Of a stretch of 64,000 nt of DNA, positions 17,942 to 26,732 are shown piece by piece. This stretch comes from JBHHUI01 sp965248775. GTDB lineage: Bacteria > Chloroflexota > Anaerolineae > Anaerolineales > JBHHUI01. The notes beneath the pieces are model-generated. The model did not search any database, was not told where the DNA came from, and was given only the letters and a program-made list of their open reading frames with translations. Location: positions 2,790,001-2,854,000 of the forward strand of contig OZ252150.1 of the NCBI GenBank assembly GCA_965248775.1, in the 5' to 3' direction. Every line of letters starts with the position of its first letter. The stretch's first letter is position 1. A program made the translations under genes and the position numbers.

Positions 17942-17967
17942 CCCAGTGCAGGACACACTGGACTGCG
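17942..17967 (+). repeat. Interleaved-palindrome insertion in IS3-A orfB (26 bp)
   Basis: It lies inside the codon for the second catalytic Asp region (CTGGA | CAATGG). CCAGTG pairs with CACTGG and GCAG with CTGC, interleaved. It is identical at 25 of 26 positions to the insertion at 42640-42665 in an unrelated IS630-type gene. Confidence 0.9.
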
Positions 17968-18284
17968 CAATGGACCGGAATTGATTTCACAAACCTTGGC
18001 AGATTGGGCTGGGGAACATCAAGTCAAACTGGCATTTATCCAGCCCGGCAAACCGGCCCAAAATGCTTTCATCGAGCGATTCAACCGCACTTATCGCGAA
18101 GCCGTTCTCGACGCTTATTTGTTTCACACAGTGGCAGAGGCACAGGCGGTCACTGAAGATTGGCTGGATGAATACAATGCCATCCGACCACACGAATCAC
18201 TGGGCGATGTGCCGCCCTATCAATATGACCCGAAACAACCGTGAATTTCCACTTTCAAGTGGTACTAATATTGGGCCCTTTACA

Positions 18285-19238
18285 TTACTCCTCCAAGTCG
18301 ACGCGAATGATCTCGAAGGTGTCGGCGGGTTGGCCGTTGAAGAACAAATCCTGGTGAGCGGAGAGCATGTAGACCTGCTCTGCGCGCACGACAGCTGAAG
18401 TCGCGCCGGGGGCCTCGATTGATTCCATGGCCACCACTTCTGCTGAGACCCAGTCGTCGCTACTGCGCAAAGCAAAGACCATCGAATCTGGAAATCCGCG
18501 CACGGCAATTAATCTGCCGTCCGGGTGAAGCGTGATGCCGTTCACGGATATCAATAAAGACTCCTCGATTGCTACCGTGGTCACTACGTACGGTTCCTGC
18601 AACGCTACCTTAAACAAAACGCCGTCACTGCTCTTGATGACGAGCAAATATCCGTCGGGATGATAGGCGATACCGTTCAACCCGAGCCGGCCGAGAGCGT
18701 CGCTCAGAAAACGAGAGTCTGCTGTCAGTAAAGAGGCCTTGCCCTCTGTATCCACTTTGTACATCAACGGCGCATACGAGTCCGTTACGTAAGCATTTCC
18801 GTCCGCGTCGAGAACCACGTCATTTGCCAGATGGGGTAGCTCGGGGTAAAGCGTGAACAAATCCACGAAATGAAGCCGCCGGCCCGAATCTAAATCGTAA
18901 ATCATGAGCGAAGCTCCAAGGTTCGGGTTGACGACCAGCAGGCGGCGCCGCTCCTGATCAAGTGCCAGGCCTCCCGCCGAGAGCAGCTCCCGGTCGTTTA
19001 TCAACACTTCATGACTGCCGTCATCCTTGACAGCGAGTACGCTACCCTCGCTGAGGGAACCTAGCAGGAAATGTTCGGTCTGTGCATCGTACTCGATACT
19101 TTCGGGAAAAAAATTAAAGCGCTTGATAACGATCTCGTCCGGCAGTCTGGCACTACATGCCGTTAGCAGGAGAGTCAGGAGGACTGTGAGTAACGAGCCA
19201 AAAGTACGTGTTAGTGTCGCGGTTTGAAAAAGGCTCAT
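18285..19238 (-). CDS. Lipoprotein with SMP-30/NHL-like beta-propeller
   Basis: About 317 residues from the Met at 19238; longer starts run into the upstream terminator. A lipobox (TLLLTAC) follows a hydrophobic signal, so the protein is probably lipid-anchored outside the membrane. Repeated GLALD, NDVVLDADGNAYVTDS, NGIAYHPDGYLLV and NGITLHPDGRLIAV segments define a six-bladed propeller of the SMP-30/gluconolactonase type. Some metal ligands look present, but activity is uncertain. Confidence 0.75.
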   Translation of the reverse strand: MSLFQTATLTRTFGSLLTVLLTLLLTACSARLPDEIVIKRFNFFPESIEYDAQTEHFLLGSLSEGSVLAVKDDGSHEVLINDRELLSAGGLALDQERRRLLVVNPNLGASLMIYDLDSGRRLHFVDLFTLYPELPHLANDVVLDADGNAYVTDSYAPLMYKVDTEGKASLLTADSRFLSDALGRLGLNGIAYHPDGYLLVIKSSDGVLFKVALQEPYVVTTVAIEESLLISVNGITLHPDGRLIAVRGFPDSMVFALRSSDDWVSAEVVAMESIEAPGATSAVVRAEQVYMLSAHQDLFFNGQPADTFEIIRVDLEE

Positions 19239-19263
19239 TACAAAAATGTTGAAACTTCTATCC

Positions 19264-19290
19264 ATTAAAAAGACCCGACAAACTGTCGGG
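19264..19290 (-). terminator. Intrinsic terminator of the cyclase-TPR gene
   Basis: On the minus strand CCCGACA-GTT-TGTCGGG is followed by TCTTTTT. It lies 26 nt beyond the stop of the cyclase-TPR gene and just before the lipoprotein gene. Confidence 0.9.
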
Positions 19291-19315
19291 CCCTTGAGTG
19301 CCAACGGATTCTAAA

Positions 19316-22300
19316 TCAATTCAAAGCAGGCACCGCACTACCCACCTGGGCCTGTGCGCTTTCCAGGAATTTGGAGCGCAGGTCCTCATCGTCAAAGAGC
19401 GCCGCAATTTCATCCACCATTTCTTGCGCAGCAGCGCGTTTGGCATCCGCTTCCTTGTGTTGCCCAAGGGCGGCAGAAACCCGTGCAGCCCCGGCGCGCG
19501 CTTGCCAGATCAGGGGGCGCATGCCCATCTCAATTGCAGCTGCCTCCGCCCGCGAGTAAAAGGCACGCGCACTCTCCAAATCGTCGCGCGCATCTGCAAG
19601 GGCTCCTTCACCACACGCAACGAGTGGATATGTAAACTTCAAGTTGTTCTCCTCCGCAAATGTACGTGCCTCCTGGATCATCTCCGCGGCACGATTAACA
19701 TTGCCCGTAACCAACTCAACGCGGGCAGCGCCGACCAGCAAGCGCGGACGCTCGAGCTGCCCGGTGATGGTGGGGATTTCAAGACCCTTTTGGTAGTATG
19801 CGCTGGCATCCTCGTAACGATTGGCGACGTGCAGGCAGTAGCCGAGTTCTGCCCAGGCCGTTCCGCCCATCATGTTTCCACCGGGCATCTGCATAACATC
19901 GATGGCCTTTTCATGAAATCCTGCTACACGCTTGAATAATACAGTGCTGATATCTAAATAAGATGTGCCGAGCAGACAGAGCGCCTCCGCTTCTGTCGCC
20001 GCAAAGTGAGTCGAACGACTCAGGTCCAGATAATTTTGATAGTGATCGATGGCGAGTTCATACTCGCCTTTATGATGGGCGAGAATGCCGAGCATGCGGC
20101 GGGAATTGCGAAGGAAGTTGACGTTTCCAATTTCAAGGCAGATTCCCATCGCTTCATTTGCCAGATCACTGGCCTTGCCAAGATCGCCCATCGACATGTG
20201 GTAGATAGTTCCTGTCGATGCCAGCAGTTCGGCCTCGTGCAAACGATCGCCAATCTCACGACTCAAACGTAAACCCTCTTCATAATTCTCCATCGCTTTA
20301 TCAAACTGCAGCATGTAGACCTGCGAAGATGAAACGTGCGCAAACCCCATCGTCATCTGCTCTTTCACCCCCAGTTCGCGGCCGAGTGCCACCGTTTCAC
20401 CCATGTACTTCACAACGCCATCAAAGTCTGCAACTGCCGTACACATCATGCAACGGATCAAACCCAACTCCGACAAACCGTACTTATCTTCGTGCGCCCG
20501 CGCCCGTTCCTCCGATTGCAGCAAATACTGATCGGCCTGCTCGAATTGACCCAAGAACAACGCCGACACATAGGAGAGTTTGTTGAGCGCAGACACCTGC
20601 ATCGAAATGTCTTCACTCTGTTCGCCGATCGCCAACATCGACTTGTAGATCTCAACCGCTTCCGGGACCTGGTTTGCAAAGGTGAGGGCATTTCCCTGAC
20701 CTTCGTATGTGCGGCGCAACAATTCCGGCGCATCTTCCGTATCGAGAATATCGAGTGCCTGTCGATACAGGCCGATTGCTTCTTGCGTGGAATACGTTTT
20801 GGCAGCGCGGTCCGCAGCTTCAACCAGGAACGGCAGTGCACGCGCCTGCTCGCGCGCTGCCACGTAATGATGTGCAATATCATGCACCTGGTCGGCGGCG
20901 GTGCGCTCCAATACGCCGGCCACGCGCAGATGTATTTCACGCCGGGTCTTTAATAACAGTGTGTTGTAGGCCGTCTCTTGTGTGAGCGCGTGCTTAAATG
21001 AATATGTGCGCTCGGGAATGCGTGTGCGCTCATGGATTAATTCGCGGCGTTGCAGATCGGTGAGTGTCTTATCCAATGGTTCGCGCGTGGGCTGCACGGA
21101 AACAAGAATATCATGCGAAAAGTGGCGTCCGATCACGGCCGCCGACTGCGTCACGCGACGACTTTCTTCGTCGAGCCGGTCGAGGCGGGTATTGATAACT
21201 GCCGCCAGAGTGTCCGGCACTGAAATGTTCTCGATCTCTTCGGTTGCATGCCAGTGCCCTTCCGAACGCACGACCAGACCGCTATCCAGCAGAGAACGGA
21301 TAACTTCCTCGACGAAGAAGGGATTTCCCTCCGCCTTTTGCAGGATCAAAGCGCGCACGCTCTCGGGCAGGTCCTCGACATGCAACAAATTTGCCACAAG
21401 CTGACGCGAATCACCCGCATCCAGCGGCTTGAGATGCAAGTGCTGATAGCGATGGGTGTAATCACGTGTGGTGGTTTCGTGGAAATTCCAGGAGGGTTCC
21501 TGTCGTTGCGGACGGAACATTACAAGCAAGAGCAATGAAGTTCGATCCGTGAGCGGCAACAAGGATTGGAGAAGTTCAAGTGAAGTCGGGTCTACCCAAT
21601 GCAGATCGTCCACGACAAGCACAACTGGATTGTCAATTGAAAGCGATTCGAGATAAGTCGCAATCGCGCCAAAAGTGTGCTGCCGCATTACCGGCGGTTC
21701 CTGGAATTTTATGCGGTCGAGCGTCGCGCCAGAAAGCGTGATACCTAGCAACGAGGCAATATAGGGCGCGATCTCGTTGGCTTGCTTCGGGTTGACCGTT
21801 TCAATTTGATTAAAGATGTGTTGGTACGGTTCCTCGCCCGGCTCTCCATCGAGATTCTCGAAGTGATTGCGGAACAAATCGATGAAAGGTGCGTAGGGCG
21901 ACGAGGTCTGGAAAGAGAGGCAGCGTCCCGCCAGCCAATGAATCCCGATGCGCCCATTGACAGCGACGCTCGCGCCCGTTTGCATCTCGGCTACGAGTCG
22001 GGATTTACCCAGACCGGCTTCATCGATCAGGGAAATAATCTGCCCGCGACCGTGGCGCAAATCTGCAATGGCAGTACGTAATATCCCCACTTCGTCGTCC
22101 CGCCCGACAATAGGAGAGTCCAGTCCTTCGATGCCGCGCAGCTGGCCGGCCTCCGCCTTCATAGCGAGCACACGATACACCTCAACCGGCTCGCTCTTAC
22201 CTTTGACTTCAATCTTTCCGAGGTCCCACACATCCACTAGCGGCGCGATCAGTTTGTAGGTCGCTTCCGAAATCTGGACCGTGCCGGGTTCAGCAGTCTG

Positions 22301-22987
22301 TTCCATGCGAGCTGCCAGATTGATGGCGTCACCCATCGCCGTGTATTCCATGCGCAAGTCGGAACCCACCGCTCCCACGACAACCAGTCCTGTGTTGATA
22401 CCGACGCGCACGTCAATCTCCAGATTCCATTCTTGTTGCACTTTCTCACGGTACACATCGAAGCTCTGGACGATTTCCAACGCGGCGAGTACGGCTCGTT
22501 GCGGATCGTCTTCGTGGGTAATGGGCGCGCCGAAAAACGCCAGAATGGCGTCACCCATCAAGCGCGCCAACGTGCCTTCATAGCGATAGATCGGCGCGAT
22601 CATATGCTCAAAGGCGCCGTTGATGATATCCGCCCACTCCTCCGGATCGAGCTGCGAGGCTGCGCCGGTGGAGCCCTGCACATCACAGAAAAGCATCGTG
22701 ATGATGCGGCGTTCACCTTCCATGGTGCCGGAGCTGCGCGCGTTCTCTAGTTTGGAAAGTAATTCCTTCGGGATAAATTTTTCAAGTGAGTTGGCCTGGG
22801 CTGCGGGCACGGGTGTCGCTTCCGGTTCGGCTCCGCTCGCGAGATTGTGTCCGCAATTCAGACAGAACTTCGCACCCTGCGGCACTTCGGCATTGCATTG
22901 CGGACATTGCAGCACCAGCTTCGATCCACAGTCCATGCAGAACTTGGCGCTGTCCGGGTTGGGGGTCTGGCATGTTGGGCAGTTCAT
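19316..22987 (-). CDS. Adenylate/guanylate cyclase with zinc ribbons, AAA ATPase and TPR
   Basis: 1223 residues. Two zinc ribbons (CPTCQTPNPDSAKFCMDCG; CPQCNAEVPQGAKFCLNCG) occupy about 1-50. A class III cyclase domain covers about 90-275, with both metal-binding Asp segments (FCDVQGST and LMGDAILAFFG). A predicted STAND-type ATPase follows, with Walker A DEAGLGKSRL and Walker B LVVDDLHWVD. The C-terminal half is TPR repeats. The protein probably makes cAMP or cGMP under control of the ATPase/TPR sensor. A decayed copy of its 3' end lies at 16.8 kb. Confidence 0.9.
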   Translation of the reverse strand: MNCPTCQTPNPDSAKFCMDCGSKLVLQCPQCNAEVPQGAKFCLNCGHNLASGAEPEATPVPAAQANSLEKFIPKELLSKLENARSSGTMEGERRIITMLFCDVQGSTGAASQLDPEEWADIINGAFEHMIAPIYRYEGTLARLMGDAILAFFGAPITHEDDPQRAVLAALEIVQSFDVYREKVQQEWNLEIDVRVGINTGLVVVGAVGSDLRMEYTAMGDAINLAARMEQTAEPGTVQISEATYKLIAPLVDVWDLGKIEVKGKSEPVEVYRVLAMKAEAGQLRGIEGLDSPIVGRDDEVGILRTAIADLRHGRGQIISLIDEAGLGKSRLVAEMQTGASVAVNGRIGIHWLAGRCLSFQTSSPYAPFIDLFRNHFENLDGEPGEEPYQHIFNQIETVNPKQANEIAPYIASLLGITLSGATLDRIKFQEPPVMRQHTFGAIATYLESLSIDNPVVLVVDDLHWVDPTSLELLQSLLPLTDRTSLLLLVMFRPQRQEPSWNFHETTTRDYTHRYQHLHLKPLDAGDSRQLVANLLHVEDLPESVRALILQKAEGNPFFVEEVIRSLLDSGLVVRSEGHWHATEEIENISVPDTLAAVINTRLDRLDEESRRVTQSAAVIGRHFSHDILVSVQPTREPLDKTLTDLQRRELIHERTRIPERTYSFKHALTQETAYNTLLLKTRREIHLRVAGVLERTAADQVHDIAHHYVAAREQARALPFLVEAADRAAKTYSTQEAIGLYRQALDILDTEDAPELLRRTYEGQGNALTFANQVPEAVEIYKSMLAIGEQSEDISMQVSALNKLSYVSALFLGQFEQADQYLLQSEERARAHEDKYGLSELGLIRCMMCTAVADFDGVVKYMGETVALGRELGVKEQMTMGFAHVSSSQVYMLQFDKAMENYEEGLRLSREIGDRLHEAELLASTGTIYHMSMGDLGKASDLANEAMGICLEIGNVNFLRNSRRMLGILAHHKGEYELAIDHYQNYLDLSRSTHFAATEAEALCLLGTSYLDISTVLFKRVAGFHEKAIDVMQMPGGNMMGGTAWAELGYCLHVANRYEDASAYYQKGLEIPTITGQLERPRLLVGAARVELVTGNVNRAAEMIQEARTFAEENNLKFTYPLVACGEGALADARDDLESARAFYSRAEAAAIEMGMRPLIWQARAGAARVSAALGQHKEADAKRAAAQEMVDEIAALFDDEDLRSKFLESAQAQVGSAVPALN

Positions 22988-23309
22988 CTATTGTTTACCT
23001 TCCCGCAGCTTTCAGGCGGTGAGTGAGGGTATATCGAGAGTATTCGCGTTCAGGGATGCTCGCTTCTATTCTAGCGAGAATCATACCGATTAGATGGCTC
23101 TCGTACAATTCCCGATCCGAAATCAAACCGAACCCTGCCGGCGGAGTTCTAGATGTAAATCGATCTTATTCGGAAACTGCACTGCAATCATACACCTGCC
23201 CTATTAAATCGGGCACCTTCATGTACTGCTCTCCGTTAAGATCGAGACTACGCGCCAGTCTTCCGTTGGGGCGTCAACTATCCGATATAGAGAATGAAAA
23301 AGGAAAGCC
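22988..23309. other. Divergent intergenic region
   Basis: 322 bp between the divergent cyclase-TPR and SPFH genes. It must hold promoters for both, but no strong -35/-10 pair or palindrome stands out. AAAGGAAAG just before 23310 serves as the ribosome-binding site of the SPFH gene. Confidence 0.5.
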
Positions 23310-24182
23310 ATGTTTTTCTATCGTTTACCTGAATATGAACGTCTGATTGTCTTCGGCATCAGCGGCAAATTTGCGGGCCTGATGGGTCCCGGCTTCGTAT
23401 TCGTTCCGCCGGGCCAGAAAGCCGTGGGCCGGATCGATCTGCGCGAAAAGGTGAAGGACATCCCCGATCAGGAGTGCATCACAAAAGACAACGTGCCGGT
23501 CTCAATCAATCCGATCGTGTTCTACAAATATGTAGAGCCCAAGAAGGCAATATTGGAGATCGCGGGCGCTGAGAAAGGCATTTTTAGCCTGGCCCGCACC
23601 ACATTACGTGCAGTGGTTGGCGATATGGAGTTGTCGGATGTTATCGCCAAGCGCGAAGAAGTTGCTATACAGCTCAGACAAAGGCTGGCGGCCGCGACCG
23701 AACGTTGGGGCATTGAAGTTACGACAGTCGAAATTGCCGACCTGCGTTTGCAACCGGAGGTGGAACAAGCTATGTCTCGCCGCAAGGCGGATATTGAGAT
23801 AGCCGAGGCCGAGCGGAGCTGGACGATTTTGAAAGCACAGGCGAAGAAAGAAGCTGCGCGGGCGGAAGCTGAAGCGCGCATCATCCGCGCCGATGCGGAA
23901 AAGCAAGCAACAATTTCTCAAGCCGAGGCGGAGAAGCAGACACTCATCCTGCAGGCTGAAGGCCGGCGCGCACAATACCAGCTCCTCACCGAACTCGGCG
24001 CGGGTGCCGACATCGTGTTACAGTTCGAGAGCATCGCCGCGACCAAATCGTTTGGCGCTTCGAATAATGCGAAGCGGGTCATCATTCCGGCCGAAATGAA
24101 GGGCCTGAACAGCAGCGAGCTCGGTGGTCTGGCACAACTGCATTGGGCAGAGGCTGTGGTTCCCGAAGAAAACGGAACCTGA
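23310..24182 (+). CDS. SPFH/Band 7 domain protein
   Basis: 290 residues. An SPFH domain (about 25-180) contains typical SLARTTLRAVVGDMELSDV and REEVAIQLRQRL...WGIEVTTVEIADLRLQPEV. A long Ala/Glu-rich coiled coil (about 175-240) follows. Slipins usually start with a membrane helix; this one has only a weakly hydrophobic stretch (LIVFGISGKFAGLMG), so membrane attachment is uncertain. Such proteins scaffold membrane microdomains. It is followed by a membrane protein gene, probably in one operon. Confidence 0.85.
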   Translation: MFFYRLPEYERLIVFGISGKFAGLMGPGFVFVPPGQKAVGRIDLREKVKDIPDQECITKDNVPVSINPIVFYKYVEPKKAILEIAGAEKGIFSLARTTLRAVVGDMELSDVIAKREEVAIQLRQRLAAATERWGIEVTTVEIADLRLQPEVEQAMSRRKADIEIAEAERSWTILKAQAKKEAARAEAEARIIRADAEKQATISQAEAEKQTLILQAEGRRAQYQLLTELGAGADIVLQFESIAATKSFGASNNAKRVIIPAEMKGLNSSELGGLAQLHWAEAVVPEENGT

Positions 24183-24228
24183 TCGCCCCTCCACGCGCAT
24201 TATTTGATTCTTTCCAAAGGAAGGCAAC

Positions 24229-24663
24229 ATGTCAACAGAAATCTCACAGGAAGAACGCTTGCTGGGCGCATTGGCACATGCCAGCCTCATCGCCGGCGGA
24301 ATGGGCATCGTAGTCGGCATCCTGATCTATGTGACTCAGAAGGAAAAATCAGCCTGGCTAGGCAGACAGGCCCTGCAAGCTGTGCTTTACCAGTTGGTCG
24401 GGCTGTTTCTAATTATTGGTATCTGGGCCTGCTGGAGCGTCTTCTACATGCTGACCCTGATTCCTGTGATCGCAAATCCAGAGCAGTACAGCGATCAGCC
24501 ACCTGCTATTTTCTGGGTAGGTCTGGGCTCGATGATCTGCCCGTTCATAATCATGGGGGCATGGGGATTTTATGGCCTGTATGGTGCCATCCGCGCCTGG
24601 ATGGGGGCTGATTTCCGCTATGCGATTATCGGTCGCCTGGTAGAAAACCGCATGGCCGCCTGA
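24229..24663 (+). CDS. DUF4870-like small membrane protein
   Basis: 144 residues with about four hydrophobic segments. SQEERLLGALAHASLI and FHxRQALQA-like LGRQALQAVLYQL are characteristic of DUF4870 (Tic20-related fold). Function not established. It starts 46 nt after the SPFH gene and ends before a strong terminator, so the pair likely forms a membrane-organising operon. Confidence 0.75.
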   Translation: MSTEISQEERLLGALAHASLIAGGMGIVVGILIYVTQKEKSAWLGRQALQAVLYQLVGLFLIIGIWACWSVFYMLTLIPVIANPEQYSDQPPAIFWVGLGSMICPFIIMGAWGFYGLYGAIRAWMGADFRYAIIGRLVENRMAA

Positions 24664-24692
24664 GGTCAGTCTTCTATCGAGAAAATTGAGAG

Positions 24693-24721
24693 CGCCCCCG
24701 CCGAAGGGGGCGTTTTCTTTT
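24693..24721 (+). terminator. Intrinsic terminator after the SPFH operon
   Basis: CGCCCCC-GCCGAA-GGGGGCG followed by TTTTCTTTT, 30 bp past the DUF4870-like stop. Confidence 0.95.
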
Positions 24722-24751
24722 GCTGACACGATTCTTGCAACAGTAGACAGC

Positions 24752-25795
24752 ATGTCAGAACCAGAAAACCGTATCAATGCCGTCTTTGAGGGCGGGGGTG
24801 TAAAAGGCATCGGGCTTGTCGGCGCCGTCGCCGAAACCGAGCAGCAGGGCTACCGCTTCGAGCGCGTGGCCGGCACCTCTGCAGGGGCCATCGTCGCTGC
24901 GCTGATCGCGGCCGGATACAGCGCGCGGGAAATGAAGGCATTGCTGAGCAATCTGGATTACGAAAGATTCCGCGACTCCGGACTGCTCGATCAGTTACCT
25001 ATTGTCGGCCCGGCGCTCAGTATCGCACTGGAGATGGGGCTGTACGAGGGCGATTTCTTCGAATCGTGGCTGCGTGAACATCTGGCTGCCAAGAATATCT
25101 ACACCTTTGGCGATCTCATTTCAACGGATGAGAAAAATGAAGAGATGCGCAACCGCTACCGGCTCCAAGTAATCGCCACCGACATCTCGCGCGGCAGGCT
25201 ACTGGTCTTGCCGGGCGATGCCGCCGCGTATGGCCTGCACCCGGACGAACTGGAGGTTGCCCGCGCCGTACGCAAGAGCGCGAGTATACCGTTCTTCTTC
25301 GAGCCGGTTGTGTTCCAGAACCCGGCCACCGGAGAGAGCAGCTATATTGTCGACGGCGGATTGTTGAGCAATTTCCCGGTGTGGCTTTTCGACCAGCGCG
25401 ATGCAGATGATCTGATCCCTACCATTGGATATAAGCTGATCGAGCCGGGAGACAGCGCCCCGCATCCCATTCGCGGACCAGTCTCACTGCTCTCAGCGTT
25501 GATTACCACCATGCTGGAAGCGCACGACGCCCGCTATATCGAGACGCGTGATTTCGCCCGCACTGTGCCGATTCCCACACTCGGGGTGCGCACAACTGAC
25601 TTCAGCCTGGGACGCAAGCAAAGCGATTCGCTTCACCGTTCCGGCCGCCGCGCCGCCGGCAAGTTCTTCGGGGGTTGGGATTTTGACGATTGGAAGAGGA
25701 AGTATCGTGTCCCCGAGCTAAAACATCCAGAAGGGAAAGCCAATAATGAAATCATTTTTGATAAAGAGGGCGTTGCTACGCCGGGGTCAATCTGA
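24752..25795 (+). CDS. Patatin-like phospholipase
   Basis: 347 residues from the ATG at 24752, which directly precedes SEPENRINAVFEGGGVKGIG; an earlier in-frame start would lie in the terminator. The oxyanion loop GGGVKGIG, nucleophile elbow GTSAG and catalytic Asp in VDGGLLSNFP are all present, so the Ser-Asp dyad is intact. It hydrolyses acyl esters of phospholipids. The last 15 residues appear to read into what is a separate start region elsewhere (compare 36188-36340). Confidence 0.9.
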   Translation: MSEPENRINAVFEGGGVKGIGLVGAVAETEQQGYRFERVAGTSAGAIVAALIAAGYSAREMKALLSNLDYERFRDSGLLDQLPIVGPALSIALEMGLYEGDFFESWLREHLAAKNIYTFGDLISTDEKNEEMRNRYRLQVIATDISRGRLLVLPGDAAAYGLHPDELEVARAVRKSASIPFFFEPVVFQNPATGESSYIVDGGLLSNFPVWLFDQRDADDLIPTIGYKLIEPGDSAPHPIRGPVSLLSALITTMLEAHDARYIETRDFARTVPIPTLGVRTTDFSLGRKQSDSLHRSGRRAAGKFFGGWDFDDWKRKYRVPELKHPEGKANNEIIFDKEGVATPGSI

Positions 25796-25887
25796 CTGAA
25801 CGAGGATTCGGATCCCCAATTTAGTACCATTCGATGCTATGTGGCAATTTTCGCCGTTGGCCACGACCTGCCACCCGCAGCCATCCC

Positions 25888-26169
25888 TTAGTTCCCCCGA
25901 CTGAGTACATTATCCAGCAGCGTAAGCATCGCCGGGCTAAGCTGCTCTGGGTGTTCTTCTCTCACGTGGCGTAACAGATCAGGTGAGCGGCTCCCAAGAC
26001 CGCGCCGATATAAGTCTCGCAGCAGCTCAAATAACTGACTCATATCGTCTTTTGAGACCTTGAGGCTGGCCGTGACTTCTTCGTCAATTTCGTCCATTTT
26101 GGCGGGTAGTTCCGCATTTCCATCTTCGCGCCGCTCGGAGCCGGAGTAAACTCGATCGGTATCACTCAT
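25888..26169 (-). CDS. Small acidic protein of the GSERR/VREEH family, copy 1
   Basis: 93 residues. The N-terminal YSGSERRED motif is followed by an acidic linker and a C-terminal helical module: DDMSQLFELLRDLYRRGL, then LLRHVREEHPEQLSPAMLTLLDNVL. Three relatives occur in the same window (52840, 54891, 56299). I do not recognise a named family. It lies upstream of the divergent patatin and 12 bp after the SRPBCC gene on the same strand. Confidence 0.7.
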   Translation of the reverse strand: MSDTDRVYSGSERREDGNAELPAKMDEIDEEVTASLKVSKDDMSQLFELLRDLYRRGLGSRSPDLLRHVREEHPEQLSPAMLTLLDNVLSRGN

Positions 26170-26181
26170 CGTGTGGGACGC

Positions 26182-26622
26182 TTACGCCTGACCTTTTTCC
26201 AGAAGAAGCTTCAGTGACTCCATATCGGATTCAAATTGCTTTTCAGCCTGTTTAGCGACCACTCCCTCGGCCAGCTTGAAGAAACCACCGAACTCAGCTT
26301 TGCCATTTACAGATAGCTGTGTACCGTCCTCCACTGATGCAAGCTTCATGCTGAACTCAAACGGCATTGGCCCACCAACCGATTTGATGGCGAACTGATT
26401 GGGCGCGTCCCAGACTGTTACCTCGGATGTGGTTTCCATTTTGCGGCCCAGGAATTTTCCAGTCGAGCGTTGAGTTGAGCCAACACCATTCGGGCCTTCG
26501 GAGGTCCATTCGGCGGAATCGGCAGTGCTTTGCCATTGTGGATCGTTGGCAGGGTTGGACACGAAGTCGAAAACGTCCTGCTGGGGACGATTAATAATGA
26601 TACTTTTTTCAAAGGTAGCCAT
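26182..26622 (-). CDS. SRPBCC-fold protein (polyketide cyclase/dehydrase-like)
   Basis: 146 residues. INRPQQDVFDFVSNPANDPQW at the N terminus and a C-terminal amphipathic helix are standard for START/SRPBCC ligand-binding proteins. The ligand is unknown. It precedes the small GSERR protein by 12 bp and may be in one operon. Confidence 0.85.
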   Translation of the reverse strand: MATFEKSIIINRPQQDVFDFVSNPANDPQWQSTADSAEWTSEGPNGVGSTQRSTGKFLGRKMETTSEVTVWDAPNQFAIKSVGGPMPFEFSMKLASVEDGTQLSVNGKAEFGGFFKLAEGVVAKQAEKQFESDMESLKLLLEKGQA

Positions 26623-26732
26623 GCTATGTTCTCCTGTTTGCTATTGAAAATGGGAATTGAAACAATCGGGTGAGCTGATAAACTGGCCTCCTTTTTCCGA
26701 TCCATCAAGTGACCGGTAACCGAACTGAAGCT

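Larger units (their letters stand above)
17244..18244 (+). pseudogene. IS3-family transposase OrfB (DDE), interrupted by four short insertions
   Basis: The rve integrase core is recognisable: RSWSLDFMHDSLA (first Asp), DDFNREALWLEVDTSIPATRVVRVL, WRGYPQQLRLD (second Asp), NGPELISQTLADW, and FIERFNRTYREAVLDAYLF (Glu). Foreign sequence separates these blocks at 17635-17706, 17738-17791, 17883-17909 and 17942-17967. The first three keep frame; the last (26 bp) shifts it, so 17909 onward is in another frame. As DNA the enzyme is unlikely to be active unless the insertions are bypassed. Confidence 0.8.
16934..18266 (+). mobile_element. IS3-family element A
   Basis: Left end AGTACCAAATGAAAGTGGAA and right end (reverse complement AGTACCACTTGAAAGTGGAA) form imperfect inverted repeats. 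AAT occurs on both sides (16931-16933 and 18267-18269), a 3-bp target duplication as usual for IS3. It encodes orfA and orfB joined by an A6G slippery site. Four short hairpin insertions interrupt orfB, lengthening the element by about 180 bp. Confidence 0.85.
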
